A DNA stretch of 64,000 bases from Abiotrophia defectiva ATCC 49176 (lineage in GTDB: Bacteria; Bacillota; Bacilli; Lactobacillales; Aerococcaceae). How positions within the stretch are numbered: position 1 is the first letter of the stretch; the number at the start of each line of letters is the position of its first letter. The notes under the pieces are model-generated. The model had not been told where the DNA came from. It made no database searches and saw nothing but the letters and a program-made list of their open reading frames with translations. This document shows positions 36,214 through 44,928 of the stretch, one piece after another. Position numbers and translations under genes: made by a program. The DNA lies in NCBI RefSeq assembly GCF_000160075.2, contig NZ_KI535340.1:469761-533760 (forward strand). The letters are read 5' to 3'.

Positions 36214-36231
36214 CAATTGGCAAGTCAATAA

Positions 36232-37476
36232 CTATTCTTGTGGTGTCTGACTTAAGATTTTATTTAATAGAGATTGATATTCCTGGTCAGAAAGGCGTTT
36301 GAGCTCCGTAATATCTGGTAAGTGCTCTTGGCTAGGAGTCAACTCATAATCCACTACATAGTCATAAGAGCGTGTATAGGCAGGATTACTACTGAAGAGA
36401 TTAAGATTGGTATCTTCGACTACCCCTAAGAGGCTCATTCGATAGCTATGTTCCTTAGGATTCACTCGCAAGCTGAAACGTTTGAGCTTTTGTAACACAG
36501 GGCTGGTCTTTAATTGCATAGCTTTTAGAAAATCTACCTTACCAGTCGCGATGTCGGCAATGCGGTTGAGGCCAAACTCGCCTTTACGAATCTTAGCTGA
36601 CACCTCCCCTTGGAGGTCCAAACCGACGCCTTTCCCCACCAAATCTAGATGTGGATTGAGCTTAAGACTATGCCCTTTGTCCCCTGCTTCCCATTCCATC
36701 TTAAGACGATAATCCAGATGCAAGTTACGGGTCTGGTCAAAGAGGAATTCTGGAATTTCTGTTAGCTCTGCACTAGTCATCACGGTCCCCTTGAACTCAT
36801 GAATCTTAGTCTCCGGTAACTGACTCAACTTCTTACGGTTAGGCTCTAAGAAAAGCAGCTGGAAAGCTTCTTGATCTAAGCCAACTTGCTTAAGCTGTTC
36901 CTTGCTAAGTTCAATATAATAATCATCATAAGCTTCTAAGGCCTTGAGTTGTTCAGGGGTTAGAGATAATTCAGGGAAGAAAGTCATGCTGGCTAACAAT
37001 TGACTTTGTTTAATGTAGACATGTGAGAGGTTATCATAAGTCATCAAATCAAGTTGATACTTAAGGCCTTCACCTTTATCGCCATAATAGGTTAATTGAA
37101 TCTTGGCAATGCCACGACTACGGTCTCCTACCGCTTGTACTTGGGCGGTATAAGCTCGATCTTTGATATAGGTAAAGCCATATCGAACCTGGTAGGTTTT
37201 CAAATCATTCATAGCGTCCAAGGCTGCTTGCAATTGTTCTGGTTTGGATAACTGAGGTTCAGATGAACTTTCAGACGAAGCGGATCCTACTTGAGACTCA
37301 GATAGAGAACTAACACTCTCGGAAGAAGTAGCTAGACTTCCTACCTGACTTGATGAATCTATTTGCTCCGCATCTGATTGAGCCCCTACAGCCTCTGTGC
37401 TCCCTAGTATCAGCGCTAAAGCTAAGGCCAGCAAGCCATAAGAAAAAGGCTTGATTGTTCTTGGTTTGATTGACAT
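36232..37476 (-). CDS. Secreted DUF6612-like protein
   Basis: A 414-residue exported protein. A signal peptide (about 1-33) has a hydrophobic core LLALALALILG and a likely cut after EAVGA. There is no lipobox cysteine, so it is released or held by other means. A serine-rich linker (about 34-75) precedes a LolA/lipoprotein-like beta domain in which turns such as LTYYGDKGEGLKYQLDLMTY and KMEWEAGDKG fit the DUF6612 group. The role of that family is unknown. GAGGTGACAAA lies before the ATG. It is transcribed alone and ends at a strong terminator. I cannot infer a function. Confidence 0.7.
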   Translation of the reverse strand: MSIKPRTIKPFSYGLLALALALILGSTEAVGAQSDAEQIDSSSQVGSLATSSESVSSLSESQVGSASSESSSEPQLSKPEQLQAALDAMNDLKTYQVRYGFTYIKDRAYTAQVQAVGDRSRGIAKIQLTYYGDKGEGLKYQLDLMTYDNLSHVYIKQSQLLASMTFFPELSLTPEQLKALEAYDDYYIELSKEQLKQVGLDQEAFQLLFLEPNRKKLSQLPETKIHEFKGTVMTSAELTEIPEFLFDQTRNLHLDYRLKMEWEAGDKGHSLKLNPHLDLVGKGVGLDLQGEVSAKIRKGEFGLNRIADIATGKVDFLKAMQLKTSPVLQKLKRFSLRVNPKEHSYRMSLLGVVEDTNLNLFSSNPAYTRSYDYVVDYELTPSQEHLPDITELKRLSDQEYQSLLNKILSQTPQE

Positions 37477-37599
37477 TTTGTCACCTCATTTCGTTTCCGA
37501 AAATCATACAAATTCATCAGTCAGTTTAACACTCTGACTTGCAAAAGTAAACTAAAACCACCCTAGTTAAGACTTTTTTAGAAAAGCTCGCTATAATTT

Positions 37600-37645
37600 A
37601 ACAGCCCTCCACCGTTGGCTGATTTTCCAACTGATGGGGGCTGTT
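37600..37645 (-). other. Long imperfect hairpin after pdp, without a T-run
   Basis: On the minus strand AACAGCCCCCATCAGTTGG can pair with CCAACGGTGGAGGGCTGTT at 15 of 19 positions around an 8-nt loop. Only TTAAATT follows, so it is a weak terminator at best. It may end the flavodoxin-rpiA-pdp mRNA or protect its 3' end. Confidence 0.5.
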
Positions 37646-37661
37646 TGATTGGTTGATAAAC

Positions 37662-38963
37662 TTACTCCACAATGATTTTGCGAATTAATGCTGGCGCTTG
37701 AGCAGAGTCAGCAATAGTTACCGCAGCAGACAAGCGATCTAGTACTTCGCTAACGTCTTCGCGGTTACTGTGTAAAATAGCAAGTGGTTGACCCGCCTGT
37801 ATAGGATCACCAACCTTAACGCAGAGCTCGATTCCTACCGCTGGGTCAATAATATCTTCCTTAGTCTCACGTCCTGCGCCTAACATCATAGCGGCTACCC
37901 CCACTTCATCAGCCACCCATTGGCTGACTAAACCTGTGCTTTGGGCTAGGAAAGGAATTTGATAGCGAGCTTGAGGTAATAAATCTGGATTATCGACAAT
38001 TCTTGTATCTCCACCTTGGTTGGCTAGGAAAGTTTTAAAGACTTCCAAGGCACGACCTGAGTCGATTTGTTCTTGCAAGAGGGCTTTGCCTTCTTCTAGG
38101 CTAGTTACTCGATTTGCTGCTAGCAACATTTGGCCACCTAAAACCAGGCAGAGCTCCGTCAAATCTTCTGGTCCTTGGCCTTGAAGGGTCTGAATGGCTT
38201 CCTTAACTTCTAAGGCATTCCCAATCATGTAGCCTAACGGCTGGCTCATATCGGAAATAACAGCCAAGGTCTTACGACCCACTTGGTGGCCGATCTTCAC
38301 CATGGTGTGAGCCAGAGCTTCCGCATCTGCCAAGGTCTTCATGAAGGCCCCTTCGCCTGTCTTAACGTCTAAGACAATGGCATCTGCTCCGGCTGCAATT
38401 TTCTTACTCATAATGGAGCTAGCAATCAAGGGAATAGATTGGACTGTACCCGTCACATCCCGCAGGGCATAGAGTTTTTTGTCGGCAGGGGTTAGGTTAC
38501 CACTTTGACCAACTACCGCAATCTTGTAGCGGTTGACATGATCAATAAAATCTTGGGGGGATAGGGTCACGGAGAAGCCAGGAATGGCCTCTAATTTATC
38601 AGTCGTCCCACCCGTATGGCCCAAGCCACGGCCACTCATTTTAGCAACTGGCACACCACAGGCAGCTACTAGAGGTGCTAGCACCAGGGTAGTTGTATCG
38701 CCCACGCCACCAGTCGAGTGCTTATCGACTTTGACACCATGAATGGCAGATAGATCAATCTCATCGCCTGACTTAACCATGGCCATAGTCAAGTAACTGG
38801 CTTCTTCTTCTGTCATTCCTTGGAAATAGATTGCCATGGCTAACGCACTCATCTGATAATCTGGTATCGTGCCATCTGTATAACCGGAAATTAGGAACTT
38901 AATTTCTTCCTGGCTTAAGGCCAGACCTGCTTGTTTTTTCTCGATTAGGTCTACTACTCGCAT
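37662..38963 (-). CDS. pdp: Pyrimidine-nucleoside phosphorylase
   Basis: A 433-residue nucleoside phosphorylase II that splits uridine, deoxyuridine or thymidine with phosphate into base and (deoxy)ribose 1-phosphate. The phosphate/nucleoside site is seen as [17 protein letters not shown] near residue 80 and [17 protein letters not shown] near 108. The C-terminal barrel-sandwich domain is present. The ATG at 38963 abuts the rpiA stop (TAAATG) and its GAGGTGAG site lies inside rpiA. Together with rpiA it sends nucleoside ribose into the pentose phosphate pathway. Confidence 0.95.
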   Translation of the reverse strand: MRVVDLIEKKQAGLALSQEEIKFLISGYTDGTIPDYQMSALAMAIYFQGMTEEEASYLTMAMVKSGDEIDLSAIHGVKVDKHSTGGVGDTTTLVLAPLVAACGVPVAKMSGRGLGHTGGTTDKLEAIPGFSVTLSPQDFIDHVNRYKIAVVGQSGNLTPADKKLYALRDVTGTVQSIPLIASSIMSKKIAAGADAIVLDVKTGEGAFMKTLADAEALAHTMVKIGHQVGRKTLAVISDMSQPLGYMIGNALEVKEAIQTLQGQGPEDLTELCLVLGGQMLLAANRVTSLEEGKALLQEQIDSGRALEVFKTFLANQGGDTRIVDNPDLLPQARYQIPFLAQSTGLVSQWVADEVGVAAMMLGAGRETKEDIIDPAVGIELCVKVGDPIQAGQPLAILHSNREDVSEVLDRLSAAVTIADSAQAPALIRKIIVE

Positions 38964-39677
38964 TTAGCTCACCTCAATTGTCATTGGCTCAGTTTGGTCT
39001 TTCTGATAGAGGAGAATGGTGCCGTCCGCACGCCCCACCAAGAAAGTATCACAAACATCTAAGAAGAGGCCGTGTTCGACTACTCCCACCGTATTTTTCA
39101 ATTCATGGGCGAGCTGGTGAGGATAAGGAATCTGGCCCAGTTTCAAGTCAATAATGTAGTTACCAGAATCTGTCATATAGAGTGAATCAGACCCCACTTT
39201 ACGGAAGCTTGGTTCTAGGCCTGCTGCCATCAATTGACGGAAAAGATTCCAGGAACCAAACTGCACTACCTCGACAGGCAAGGGGAAAGCTCCTAAAGTA
39301 TCGACTAGCTTGTCTTCACCTACAACCCAAATAGAACGTTTCGCATTTTTAGCCACAATCTTTTCATGTAGGAGAGCACCCCCGCCCCCTTTGATGCCGT
39401 AAAAATCACGGGTTACTTCATCCGCCCCGTCAACGACCAGATCAATGTGGTTGACTCGGTCTAAATCCATGATGGTAATGCCTAACTTAAGGGCTTGTTC
39501 CGCAGTCCGCCGAGAAGTAGCCACACCCACAATCTGTTTGAGACGGCCATCAGCAATCCGCGCACCTACCTCTTCCACAAACCAATAAGCTGTTGAGCCG
39601 GTCCCTAAACCGACCACCATGCCGTCTTTAACATAATTAGCGGCATAACGGCCGACTAGTTCCTTGGTATCTACCAT
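38964..39677 (-). CDS. rpiA: Ribose-5-phosphate isomerase A
   Basis: A 237-residue isomerase converting ribose 5-phosphate and ribulose 5-phosphate in the pentose phosphate pathway. Family signatures are VGLGTGSTAYWFVE near 22, VDGADEVTRD near 83 and KGGGGALLHEKIVA near 95, including the catalytic Glu and Lys. The ATG at 39677 directly follows the flavodoxin stop (TAAATG) and its stop abuts the pdp start, so the three genes form a tight operon. The pairing with pdp suits use of ribose released from nucleosides. Confidence 0.96.
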   Translation of the reverse strand: MVDTKELVGRYAANYVKDGMVVGLGTGSTAYWFVEEVGARIADGRLKQIVGVATSRRTAEQALKLGITIMDLDRVNHIDLVVDGADEVTRDFYGIKGGGGALLHEKIVAKNAKRSIWVVGEDKLVDTLGAFPLPVEVVQFGSWNLFRQLMAAGLEPSFRKVGSDSLYMTDSGNYIIDLKLGQIPYPHQLAHELKNTVGVVEHGLFLDVCDTFLVGRADGTILLYQKDQTEPMTIEVS

Positions 39678-40223
39678 TTATTTTTCTCCTTTCTGAATCG
39701 CACGAACTCGAGCCACTAGGGGCTCCAGAGAGGATTCTTCGGTTAAATCATAGGTGGTGCCGTAAGTCTCTAACATGGAGCGTTCCACATCACCTAAACT
39801 AACTGTATCAAGGGAATGTTCCTTAGAATCTTCTAGTTGTTTAGCTAAGCGCTGCATGAAATCTAGGCGCTTATAGACAATCGTTCCTCGAAAATGGAAT
39901 TCAGTGATTCGTTCTAATACTTCTGGCTTAAAGGCCGCCGCCATGAGGGGATCAAAGTTGGTGAGGGCTGGATTGGAAAGTCCCACTGTGTAGAGAATCC
40001 AAGATTTATCTGGCCAGGCCTCTATCCATTCTTGATAAACAGACGCTCCTTCTAAGCGCCCTTCCAAAATACAGGTTCCTAGAATCATAATCTGACTCTC
40101 TGCCAGGAGTGTATCCGTCACCTCATTGTGGGCACAGACACGGCAATTGAGTACTTTGGCTATTTGTTCAGCATAGCGTTTGGTCGAGCCATAACGTGAC
40201 ATATAGACCACTAAACACTTCAT
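39678..40223 (-). CDS. Flavodoxin-domain protein (HemG/protoporphyrinogen oxidase-like fold)
   Basis: A 181-residue flavodoxin-like protein. The FMN phosphate loop is VYMSRYGSTKRYAEQIA at the N terminus. Later stretches (LGTCILEGRLEGASVYQEW, FHFRGTIVYKRLDFMQRLAK) resemble the flavodoxin_5 group. Such proteins carry electrons or reduce quinone-type substrates, but the partner here is unknown. I start at ATG 40223 (MKCLVVYM), where the flavodoxin strand begins; longer frames add unrelated residues. It is first in an operon with rpiA and pdp, an odd pairing. No heme genes are nearby. Confidence 0.75.
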   Translation of the reverse strand: MKCLVVYMSRYGSTKRYAEQIAKVLNCRVCAHNEVTDTLLAESQIMILGTCILEGRLEGASVYQEWIEAWPDKSWILYTVGLSNPALTNFDPLMAAAFKPEVLERITEFHFRGTIVYKRLDFMQRLAKQLEDSKEHSLDTVSLGDVERSMLETYGTTYDLTEESSLEPLVARVRAIQKGEK

Positions 40224-40387
40224 TACTTCCATCCCTTTCTTCATGCATTCATGGGCTGCTCGCGACTGACTTACGGGCACCCTTACATTCCTATTGTACC
40301 ACATTTTTTCTAATCTAAGTAGCTTGAGATAGATTTCATATTTTTTTTTGATATAATATAAGAAAGATTGATGAAGGAGGCTTTTTC

Positions 40388-41065
40388 ATGCCTGAACTCC
40401 ACCTGACTTGCCCTGTCTGTCAGACCCACGTAGATAAAGACTACCCTACTCACCTTAATAGCAAGACCCAAGCGCCTTTAGTGCGCGAGTTATTCGAAGG
40501 CCAACTCTTCCGCTTCGAGTGTCCTACTTGTGGTGCTGAACGTCAGCTAACTTATCAATTTCTCTACCATAACCCGCAAGCTGCCTATATGATTTTTCTC
40601 CTACCTCATTATCTGGAAGATAAGGACCACCTAGAAGAAGACTTGGAGCAAATCTTAGAAGGGCTCAACTTCTCCCTAGACCACTACCAACTACGCTTAG
40701 TAACTACCGTTCCTGAATTACTAGAGAAGATTCAAATCCTCGAATCTGGCCATGATGACCGCATCATTGAAGCAGTCAAAATTTTGACGGACGGACTCTT
40801 CGCAACTGAGAAACCTGATACACCAGTTAAGGCGCGCTACTACTATCCTAACAAAGGAGCGGAACGTATCCTCTATGTGACCGATCAAGATCAAATTCTG
40901 GTCGACTTACACCAAAAGCTCATTGACTTCGTTAAGGGCAAATATCGCAAAATCCTGGAAAAAGACCTGCGTGGTGACTTCCACTATATTGGCTACCGTT
41001 GGGCGCTAGATTTGTTAGAAGGTAAGAAACCTGAAAGTGACTCGATTAGTGATAATGAAAAATAG
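40388..41065 (+). CDS. CpXC-domain protein, unknown function
   Basis: A 225-residue cytoplasmic protein. Two CpXC-type cysteine pairs, CPVC (residues 8-11) and CPTC (near 55), mark a zinc-binding CpXC domain over about 1-125. The C-terminal part is helical and ends with acidic and serine residues. The domain is widespread in Firmicutes and has no established function. TATAAT at 40352-40357 and GAAGGAGG 7 nt before the ATG support expression. It is divergent from the flavodoxin gene and convergent with yaaA. Confidence 0.75.
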   Translation: MPELHLTCPVCQTHVDKDYPTHLNSKTQAPLVRELFEGQLFRFECPTCGAERQLTYQFLYHNPQAAYMIFLLPHYLEDKDHLEEDLEQILEGLNFSLDHYQLRLVTTVPELLEKIQILESGHDDRIIEAVKILTDGLFATEKPDTPVKARYYYPNKGAERILYVTDQDQILVDLHQKLIDFVKGKYRKILEKDLRGDFHYIGYRWALDLLEGKKPESDSISDNEK

Positions 41066-41072
41066 CCTATAC

Positions 41073-41115
41073 TAGCTAAATAAGCCAGCCCCTAAGGGGC
41101 TGGCTTATTTAGCTA
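41073..41115. terminator. Bidirectional terminator, perfect 21-bp inverted repeat
   Basis: Positions 41073-41093 and 41095-41115 are perfect reverse complements around one base. The inner part is AAGCCAGCCCCT/AGGGGCTGGCTT, with a T6 run after it on the plus strand. The yaaA stop codon (41113-41115) lies inside the stem. Confidence 0.92.
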
Positions 41116-41841
41116 TTTTTTAACGTAGACCCAGTCTAGTTCACTGGATAAATCTGCCCGGTAGCTGTAGCCATCAAACTTAGCAGCTTGGAGTGCTTCT
41201 AGAGTCTGGACTTGATGTTCTATACAATAAGCTAGTAGTTGCCCGCGTCCTTTCTTAGAAATAGTCGAATGGCGCTTGAATCGCCCCCCCGCTTCTTCTA
41301 GAAACTGAATTCGTAAGAAGCGTCGCCGTATAGTCGGGCTAAAGACTTGTTCAAATTCTGATGACAGAAGCGACACGAGGACTTCATCATGATTGACACT
41401 TATAGATTCATCATACTGTGACTTCCAGTAGGCTTTTAGGGACTTTCCATTAACCTTGAGAGATTTCATGAAATCTAATCTGTGCGGCGCAATCAGGGCA
41501 TTAGCCGCAATCAAGCCATAGAGCGAAGTGGCGATTAAGACATGCTGGCTGGCAAAATCTCGAGACTTATCTGATTTAAGTACCGGCTTGAATTGACGAT
41601 ACATTAGGCCATCGTATAAATCCATGGCAGGATATGACGCCACTTTTCCTGCCGCCAAGGCCTGCCAGCGTTCCGCCTCGGTAACAGCTTGAGCGTCAGA
41701 AATATCATAAAACTTAGCCAATTCTTCAGTTGATAAATCAACTAATTGAGCTAATACAGCCTGGCTAGCTGGCGCTAACTCAACTAACTTGCCATCAGAC
41801 AAGCCTGACATCTGCTTGGCACTCGGTATAAGAAATTTCAT
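41113..41841 (-). CDS. yaaA: Peroxide stress protein YaaA (DUF328)
   Basis: A 242-residue YaaA/DUF328 protein. In E. coli this family lowers free iron and protects DNA during peroxide stress. Seen here: the start KFLIPSAKQM, the central MYDGLMYRQFKP and SLYGLIAANALIAPHRLDF, and YWKSQYDESI. The C-terminal stretch FKRHSTISKKGRGQLLAYCI is the usual basic conserved block. I use ATG 41841 because GAGGAGGAT lies just upstream; an earlier in-frame start at 41856 would precede that site. Its stop codon is inside the shared terminator with the CpXC gene. Confidence 0.9.
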   Translation of the reverse strand: MKFLIPSAKQMSGLSDGKLVELAPASQAVLAQLVDLSTEELAKFYDISDAQAVTEAERWQALAAGKVASYPAMDLYDGLMYRQFKPVLKSDKSRDFASQHVLIATSLYGLIAANALIAPHRLDFMKSLKVNGKSLKAYWKSQYDESISVNHDEVLVSLLSSEFEQVFSPTIRRRFLRIQFLEEAGGRFKRHSTISKKGRGQLLAYCIEHQVQTLEALQAAKFDGYSYRADLSSELDWVYVKK

Positions 41842-41917
41842 GCTTATCCTCCTCATCTCTTCTTTCCTACTATATCACAGAAGATAGGTTCAATCTAGCC
41901 TTAGCTATTTGATTACT

Positions 41918-42799
41918 TTACCAGCCACTGGAAGCACCGCCGCCGCCGAAGCCGCCACCGCCCCAACCGCCGGAACTGCCACTTGAACTACCACTTGAAC
42001 CAGAGCCAGAGCTGGAACTACCAGAGCCGGAGCTACCAGAGGTCCACCAACCGCCTAGGATACCGCCACTACCACCGCTACCCCAGAATCCATCGAAGAA
42101 GTCATCATCGTCATCGGACCAGCGGAAGGCGCCACGGCGTCGCCGTAAGAGACGAATACCAAGTGGTATGCCAAAAGGTAAAATTAGAAAGAGTGGCCAA
42201 GCACTGGCAACAAAACGCCAAGGGCTCTTAGACCAACGCAAGGCTGTCTCATGCTCGGCACGTGCCGAGTTAGTCACCCCAAGTTGGGTCAGTTGGCTAT
42301 CCGACAATCCTAGATACTGGATGATTCCCTGTATCTGCAGACGCACTGCTCGATTATAATCCTTAGCTTTGAGTTCACTCTTGGCAGAATCCAAAATTCG
42401 TTTGGCCGCCACATCGGGTAAGGCTTCAGCCGCTTTATTTGACGTCTCAATCCGCATCTTGCGGTCATTAGGCGCGACCACCAGCAATATTCCATTGTCA
42501 GTGCCAGAGAAACCGACTTGCCATTTCTTAGCTACCTTGTTGGCTAGCTCTTCAATGCTAAAACCTTTGAGATCATCTGGCAGATAGACCCCAATTTGAT
42601 ACTGCTCTGAGGTCTGAGCCAGTTGCCGGTTGACCTGGTCAATATAGGCTAAAGTATCCTGAGACAAAACCTTGGCTTCATCTACAACCGACCGCTCAGG
42701 TTTATCCGGTAAGTTATTGGTCTTAGCGCCACACCCCACCATAAACAAGAAAACAAATCCGAGCAAGAGTAGGAATCCTCGCCATTTTTTAGTTTTCAT
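41918..42799 (-). CDS. TPM-domain lipoprotein with glycine/serine-rich tail
   Basis: A 293-residue membrane-bound protein. A lipoprotein signal (FLLLLGFVFLFMVGC) gives a lipobox ending at the Cys near residue 23. The TPM_phosphatase domain (about 35-165) includes DEAKVLSQDTLAYIDQ and GTDNGILLVVAPNDRKMRIE. A membrane segment (about 195-217) and basic RLLRRRRG follow, then a Gly/Ser-rich tail ending GGGFGGGGASSGW. This is the YgcG layout. ATG 42799 has GGAGG 7 nt upstream. It follows lemA by 32 nt; LemA and TPM proteins are often paired. The biochemical role is unsettled. Confidence 0.87.
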   Translation of the reverse strand: MKTKKWRGFLLLLGFVFLFMVGCGAKTNNLPDKPERSVVDEAKVLSQDTLAYIDQVNRQLAQTSEQYQIGVYLPDDLKGFSIEELANKVAKKWQVGFSGTDNGILLVVAPNDRKMRIETSNKAAEALPDVAAKRILDSAKSELKAKDYNRAVRLQIQGIIQYLGLSDSQLTQLGVTNSARAEHETALRWSKSPWRFVASAWPLFLILPFGIPLGIRLLRRRRGAFRWSDDDDDFFDGFWGSGGSGGILGGWWTSGSSGSGSSSSGSGSSGSSSGSSGGWGGGGFGGGGASSGW

Positions 42800-42831
42800 G
42801 GTCATGCCTCCTCATAGGACTTACTGTCGCC

Positions 42832-43398
42832 TTAACGGCTAGAAAAATTCAAATCTACTGTTGGTGCTACTTGCGCATCACTACTTGCTTGATACAAGTT
42901 CACCGGTTGGAAACCGAAGATTCCCGCTACCAAGTTAGTTGGGAAGGAACGAACCTTTGTATTGTACTTGGTTGCTACTTCGTTGAAAACCCCACGAGAG
43001 GTCTTGATACGGTTCTCAGTGCCTTCCAATTCAGTAATAAGATTTTCTACCTGTTGATTGGCCTTCAAATCTGGATAATTCTCTGTTAAAACCAATAAAC
43101 GGGACACAGCTGATGATAAGTCAGACTGGCCTTGCTCGGCTTCTGACGCATTACCAGAACCAATCTTAGCACGGGCATCCGCTATTTTCTCGAAGATTTC
43201 TGATTCATGACTCATATAACCCTTCACACTGTTGACTACATTAGGAATTAAGTCATAGCGACGTTGCAAATCAACTTGCACATCCGACTGGGCTTGAGTA
43301 ACTGCATTTTGCGATGATACTAGGCCGTTATAGGTACCACCTAAGGCAAAGGCGATGACTGCCAGAACAGCAATCACAAATAACCACGTTTTTTTCAT
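42832..43398 (-). CDS. lemA: LemA family protein
   Basis: A 188-residue LemA protein. One N-terminal membrane segment (about 4-24) is followed by a long helical bundle. The conserved block LQRRYDLIPNVVNSVKGYMSHE at about 45-66 is shown here as LQRRYDLIPNVV and VKGYMSHE, and VRSFPTNLVAGIFGF comes near the end. Function is not established; the family is membrane-associated. It heads a two-gene operon with the TPM lipoprotein. The RBS is AGGAGG before the ATG at 43398, and an extended -10 box lies upstream. Confidence 0.93.
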   Translation of the reverse strand: MKKTWLFVIAVLAVIAFALGGTYNGLVSSQNAVTQAQSDVQVDLQRRYDLIPNVVNSVKGYMSHESEIFEKIADARAKIGSGNASEAEQGQSDLSSAVSRLLVLTENYPDLKANQQVENLITELEGTENRIKTSRGVFNEVATKYNTKVRSFPTNLVAGIFGFQPVNLYQASSDAQVAPTVDLNFSSR

Positions 43399-43449
43399 AT
43401 TATAATCCTCCTGTCCTCTGAATCAACTTCTCATTTCAAGGACAAGATG

Positions 43450-43458
43450 ATTATACCA
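43450..43458 (-). promoter_or_regulatory. Extended -10 promoter of lemA-TPM
   Basis: The minus strand reads TGGTATAAT (TG-N-TATAAT). No good -35 is seen, as is common for extended -10 promoters. It lies about 50 nt before the lemA start. Confidence 0.55.
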
Positions 43459-43527
43459 TATGACGGGGCTCAGCGAATAGGACTTAGGTCCTATTCTTTG
43501 AGGTTCACCTAAATTTACTAGCTCAAT

Positions 43528-43565
43528 GAAAAAATACCCACCAAACCATAAGGTTCAGCGGGTTG
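43528..43565 (-). terminator. Terminator after the YbjQ-like gene
   Basis: The minus strand forms ACCCGCTGAACC/GGTTTGGTGGGT with G-U pairs and continues ATTTTTTC. Its sequence closely resembles the terminator at 44352-44386. Confidence 0.75.
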
Positions 43566-43596
43566 ATTTAGGATCAGAAATGATGCGCTTGGCTGA

Positions 43597-44184
43597 TTAG
43601 ATTTCATCCGCGTAGACTGCCGTCCCTAAGGCGGTAACACAGAATACGTATGGAAGATAGGTGGTACCTCCTTGGGTGTTGACTGTTTCTGGTTCTAAGG
43701 TCACATAATCAAATTTAAGGTTGATAATGGCATTGCAACCAAGATTATAGGCCTGTTCCTTGAGATGGGCTAAGGTAAGAATACGCCCTTCTTCCATAAC
43801 ATCTACCAAACTTTGAGCAGGGTCACCTAAAGCATTGTCTCCACGCCCACCATCCACGCCACGCGCGATAGAATGCGCTAAATCACTGGCTACAGGGCCG
43901 CCATAATGGGTGATAGTATAGCCATCAAATCCCTGTCCCGTAGTCACTACAATATTAGCAATTCCTTGCTCCCGTTCTTTTTGCTGGGCAAGTTGATCAG
44001 CAAATTCCTCATCTTGGTCAGCCAAATAGTTCTGAAATTGGTCCAATAAATAATTGAGGTCCACATCATCTTCTAGATAGGAGCCGGTAAGAGAAAACTT
44101 CACTGCAATTCCTTGGTCTTGAAGGAAGGCCTCAAAAGCCTCTTTGTCCAAGTCATAGTCACGTACAATGTCTTTAATTTTCAT
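43597..44184 (-). CDS. YbjQ/heavy-metal-binding-domain protein with extra N-terminal region
   Basis: A 195-residue cytoplasmic protein. The C-terminal 115 residues match the YbjQ (UPF0145) fold: IVVTTGQGFDGYTITHYGGP, LAHLKEQAYNLGCNAIINLK and YVFCVTALGTAV. The N-terminal 75 or so residues are acidic and helical (KIKDIVRDYDLDKEAFEAFL) and are not part of the usual 105-residue family. They may form an added interaction domain. The family is labelled heavy-metal-binding, but no metal site is evident here. It is transcribed alone and ends at a terminator. Confidence 0.8.
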   Translation of the reverse strand: MKIKDIVRDYDLDKEAFEAFLQDQGIAVKFSLTGSYLEDDVDLNYLLDQFQNYLADQDEEFADQLAQQKEREQGIANIVVTTGQGFDGYTITHYGGPVASDLAHSIARGVDGGRGDNALGDPAQSLVDVMEEGRILTLAHLKEQAYNLGCNAIINLKFDYVTLEPETVNTQGGTTYLPYVFCVTALGTAVYADEI

Positions 44185-44344
44185 ATTTCATCTACCTTTC
44201 TGCTTCCTTTTATTTTGGGGGAGAGCCATCCTTTATTCACTACTAAAATAAGTTTCATATGCGGAAGTGGATAATCTAATTTTACTACTCATGCTTTTGG
44301 GGAACAAGGAATTCGAACATATCTTCATAAGCAATCAATAACTG

Positions 44345-44388
44345 AAGACAAGAGAACCCACCAAGCCAAGGGCTCAGTGGGTTCTCAG
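44345..44388 (-). terminator. Terminator after the GNAT gene
   Basis: GAGAACCCACCAAGCC (44352-44367) and GGCTCAGTGGGTTCTC (44371-44386) pair fully on the minus-strand RNA with two G-U pairs; on the plus strand the same positions would be C-A mismatches, which supports minus orientation. Confidence 0.75.
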
Positions 44389-44391
44389 CTA

Positions 44392-44928
44392 TTATTTTCC
44401 CCATTCTTCTCTGAGGACCCCATACTTGACGCTATCATAGTAGGTCCCTTGCCAGTAGCGAACGCGACGGATGCAGGCTTCTTGTTGCCAACCGAGACGT
44501 TTTGCGCAACTCATCATACGGGCATTCCCACTCCAAGTCGTTAGGCCCAAATGCTCTAATTCAGGAAAGCGAGCGAAAGTATTGGTCGTCCACTTCTCCA
44601 AAGCCTTCCGCCCCACACCAGTGTTCCAGCGATTGGCATCATAAATGACAATCCCTACTTCCATCCAACGAGTTTGTCGATCTTCCCAAGTTCGGGAGAC
44701 CATTCCCACTGCTTGGCCTTCTACTTGGATACAACGCACACGCTCACTTAAGAGAAAAGCTGCTACACCACTAGAGGCAAAGTCTTCAAAGCTTTCATAT
44801 GCTTGATACTCTTGAAAGTAAGGTGCATCCCAACGCGCCCACTCAGGTTCCGAATCACGAAATCCCAACTCCCAAACGGCTCGCAATTTGTTTTCATTAA
44901 AAGAGACTAATTCAATATTCTGAGTCAC
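44392..44928 (-). CDS. GNAT-family acetyltransferase (RimJ-like)
   Basis: A 178-residue acetyltransferase of the RimJ/RimL type. The mid-part shows VGMVSRTWEDRQTRWMEVGI, then NRWNTGVGRKALEKW, which matches the acetyl-CoA-binding Q/R-x-x-G-x-G/A pattern. The late stretch NARMMSCAKRLGWQQEACIR is typical of the C-terminal half. Relatives modify ribosomal proteins or antibiotics; the acceptor here is unknown. The start is GTG at 44928 with AAGAAGGTGA 6 nt before it. It is monocistronic with its own terminator. Confidence 0.88.
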   Translation of the reverse strand: MTQNIELVSFNENKLRAVWELGFRDSEPEWARWDAPYFQEYQAYESFEDFASSGVAAFLLSERVRCIQVEGQAVGMVSRTWEDRQTRWMEVGIVIYDANRWNTGVGRKALEKWTTNTFARFPELEHLGLTTWSGNARMMSCAKRLGWQQEACIRRVRYWQGTYYDSVKYGVLREEWGK

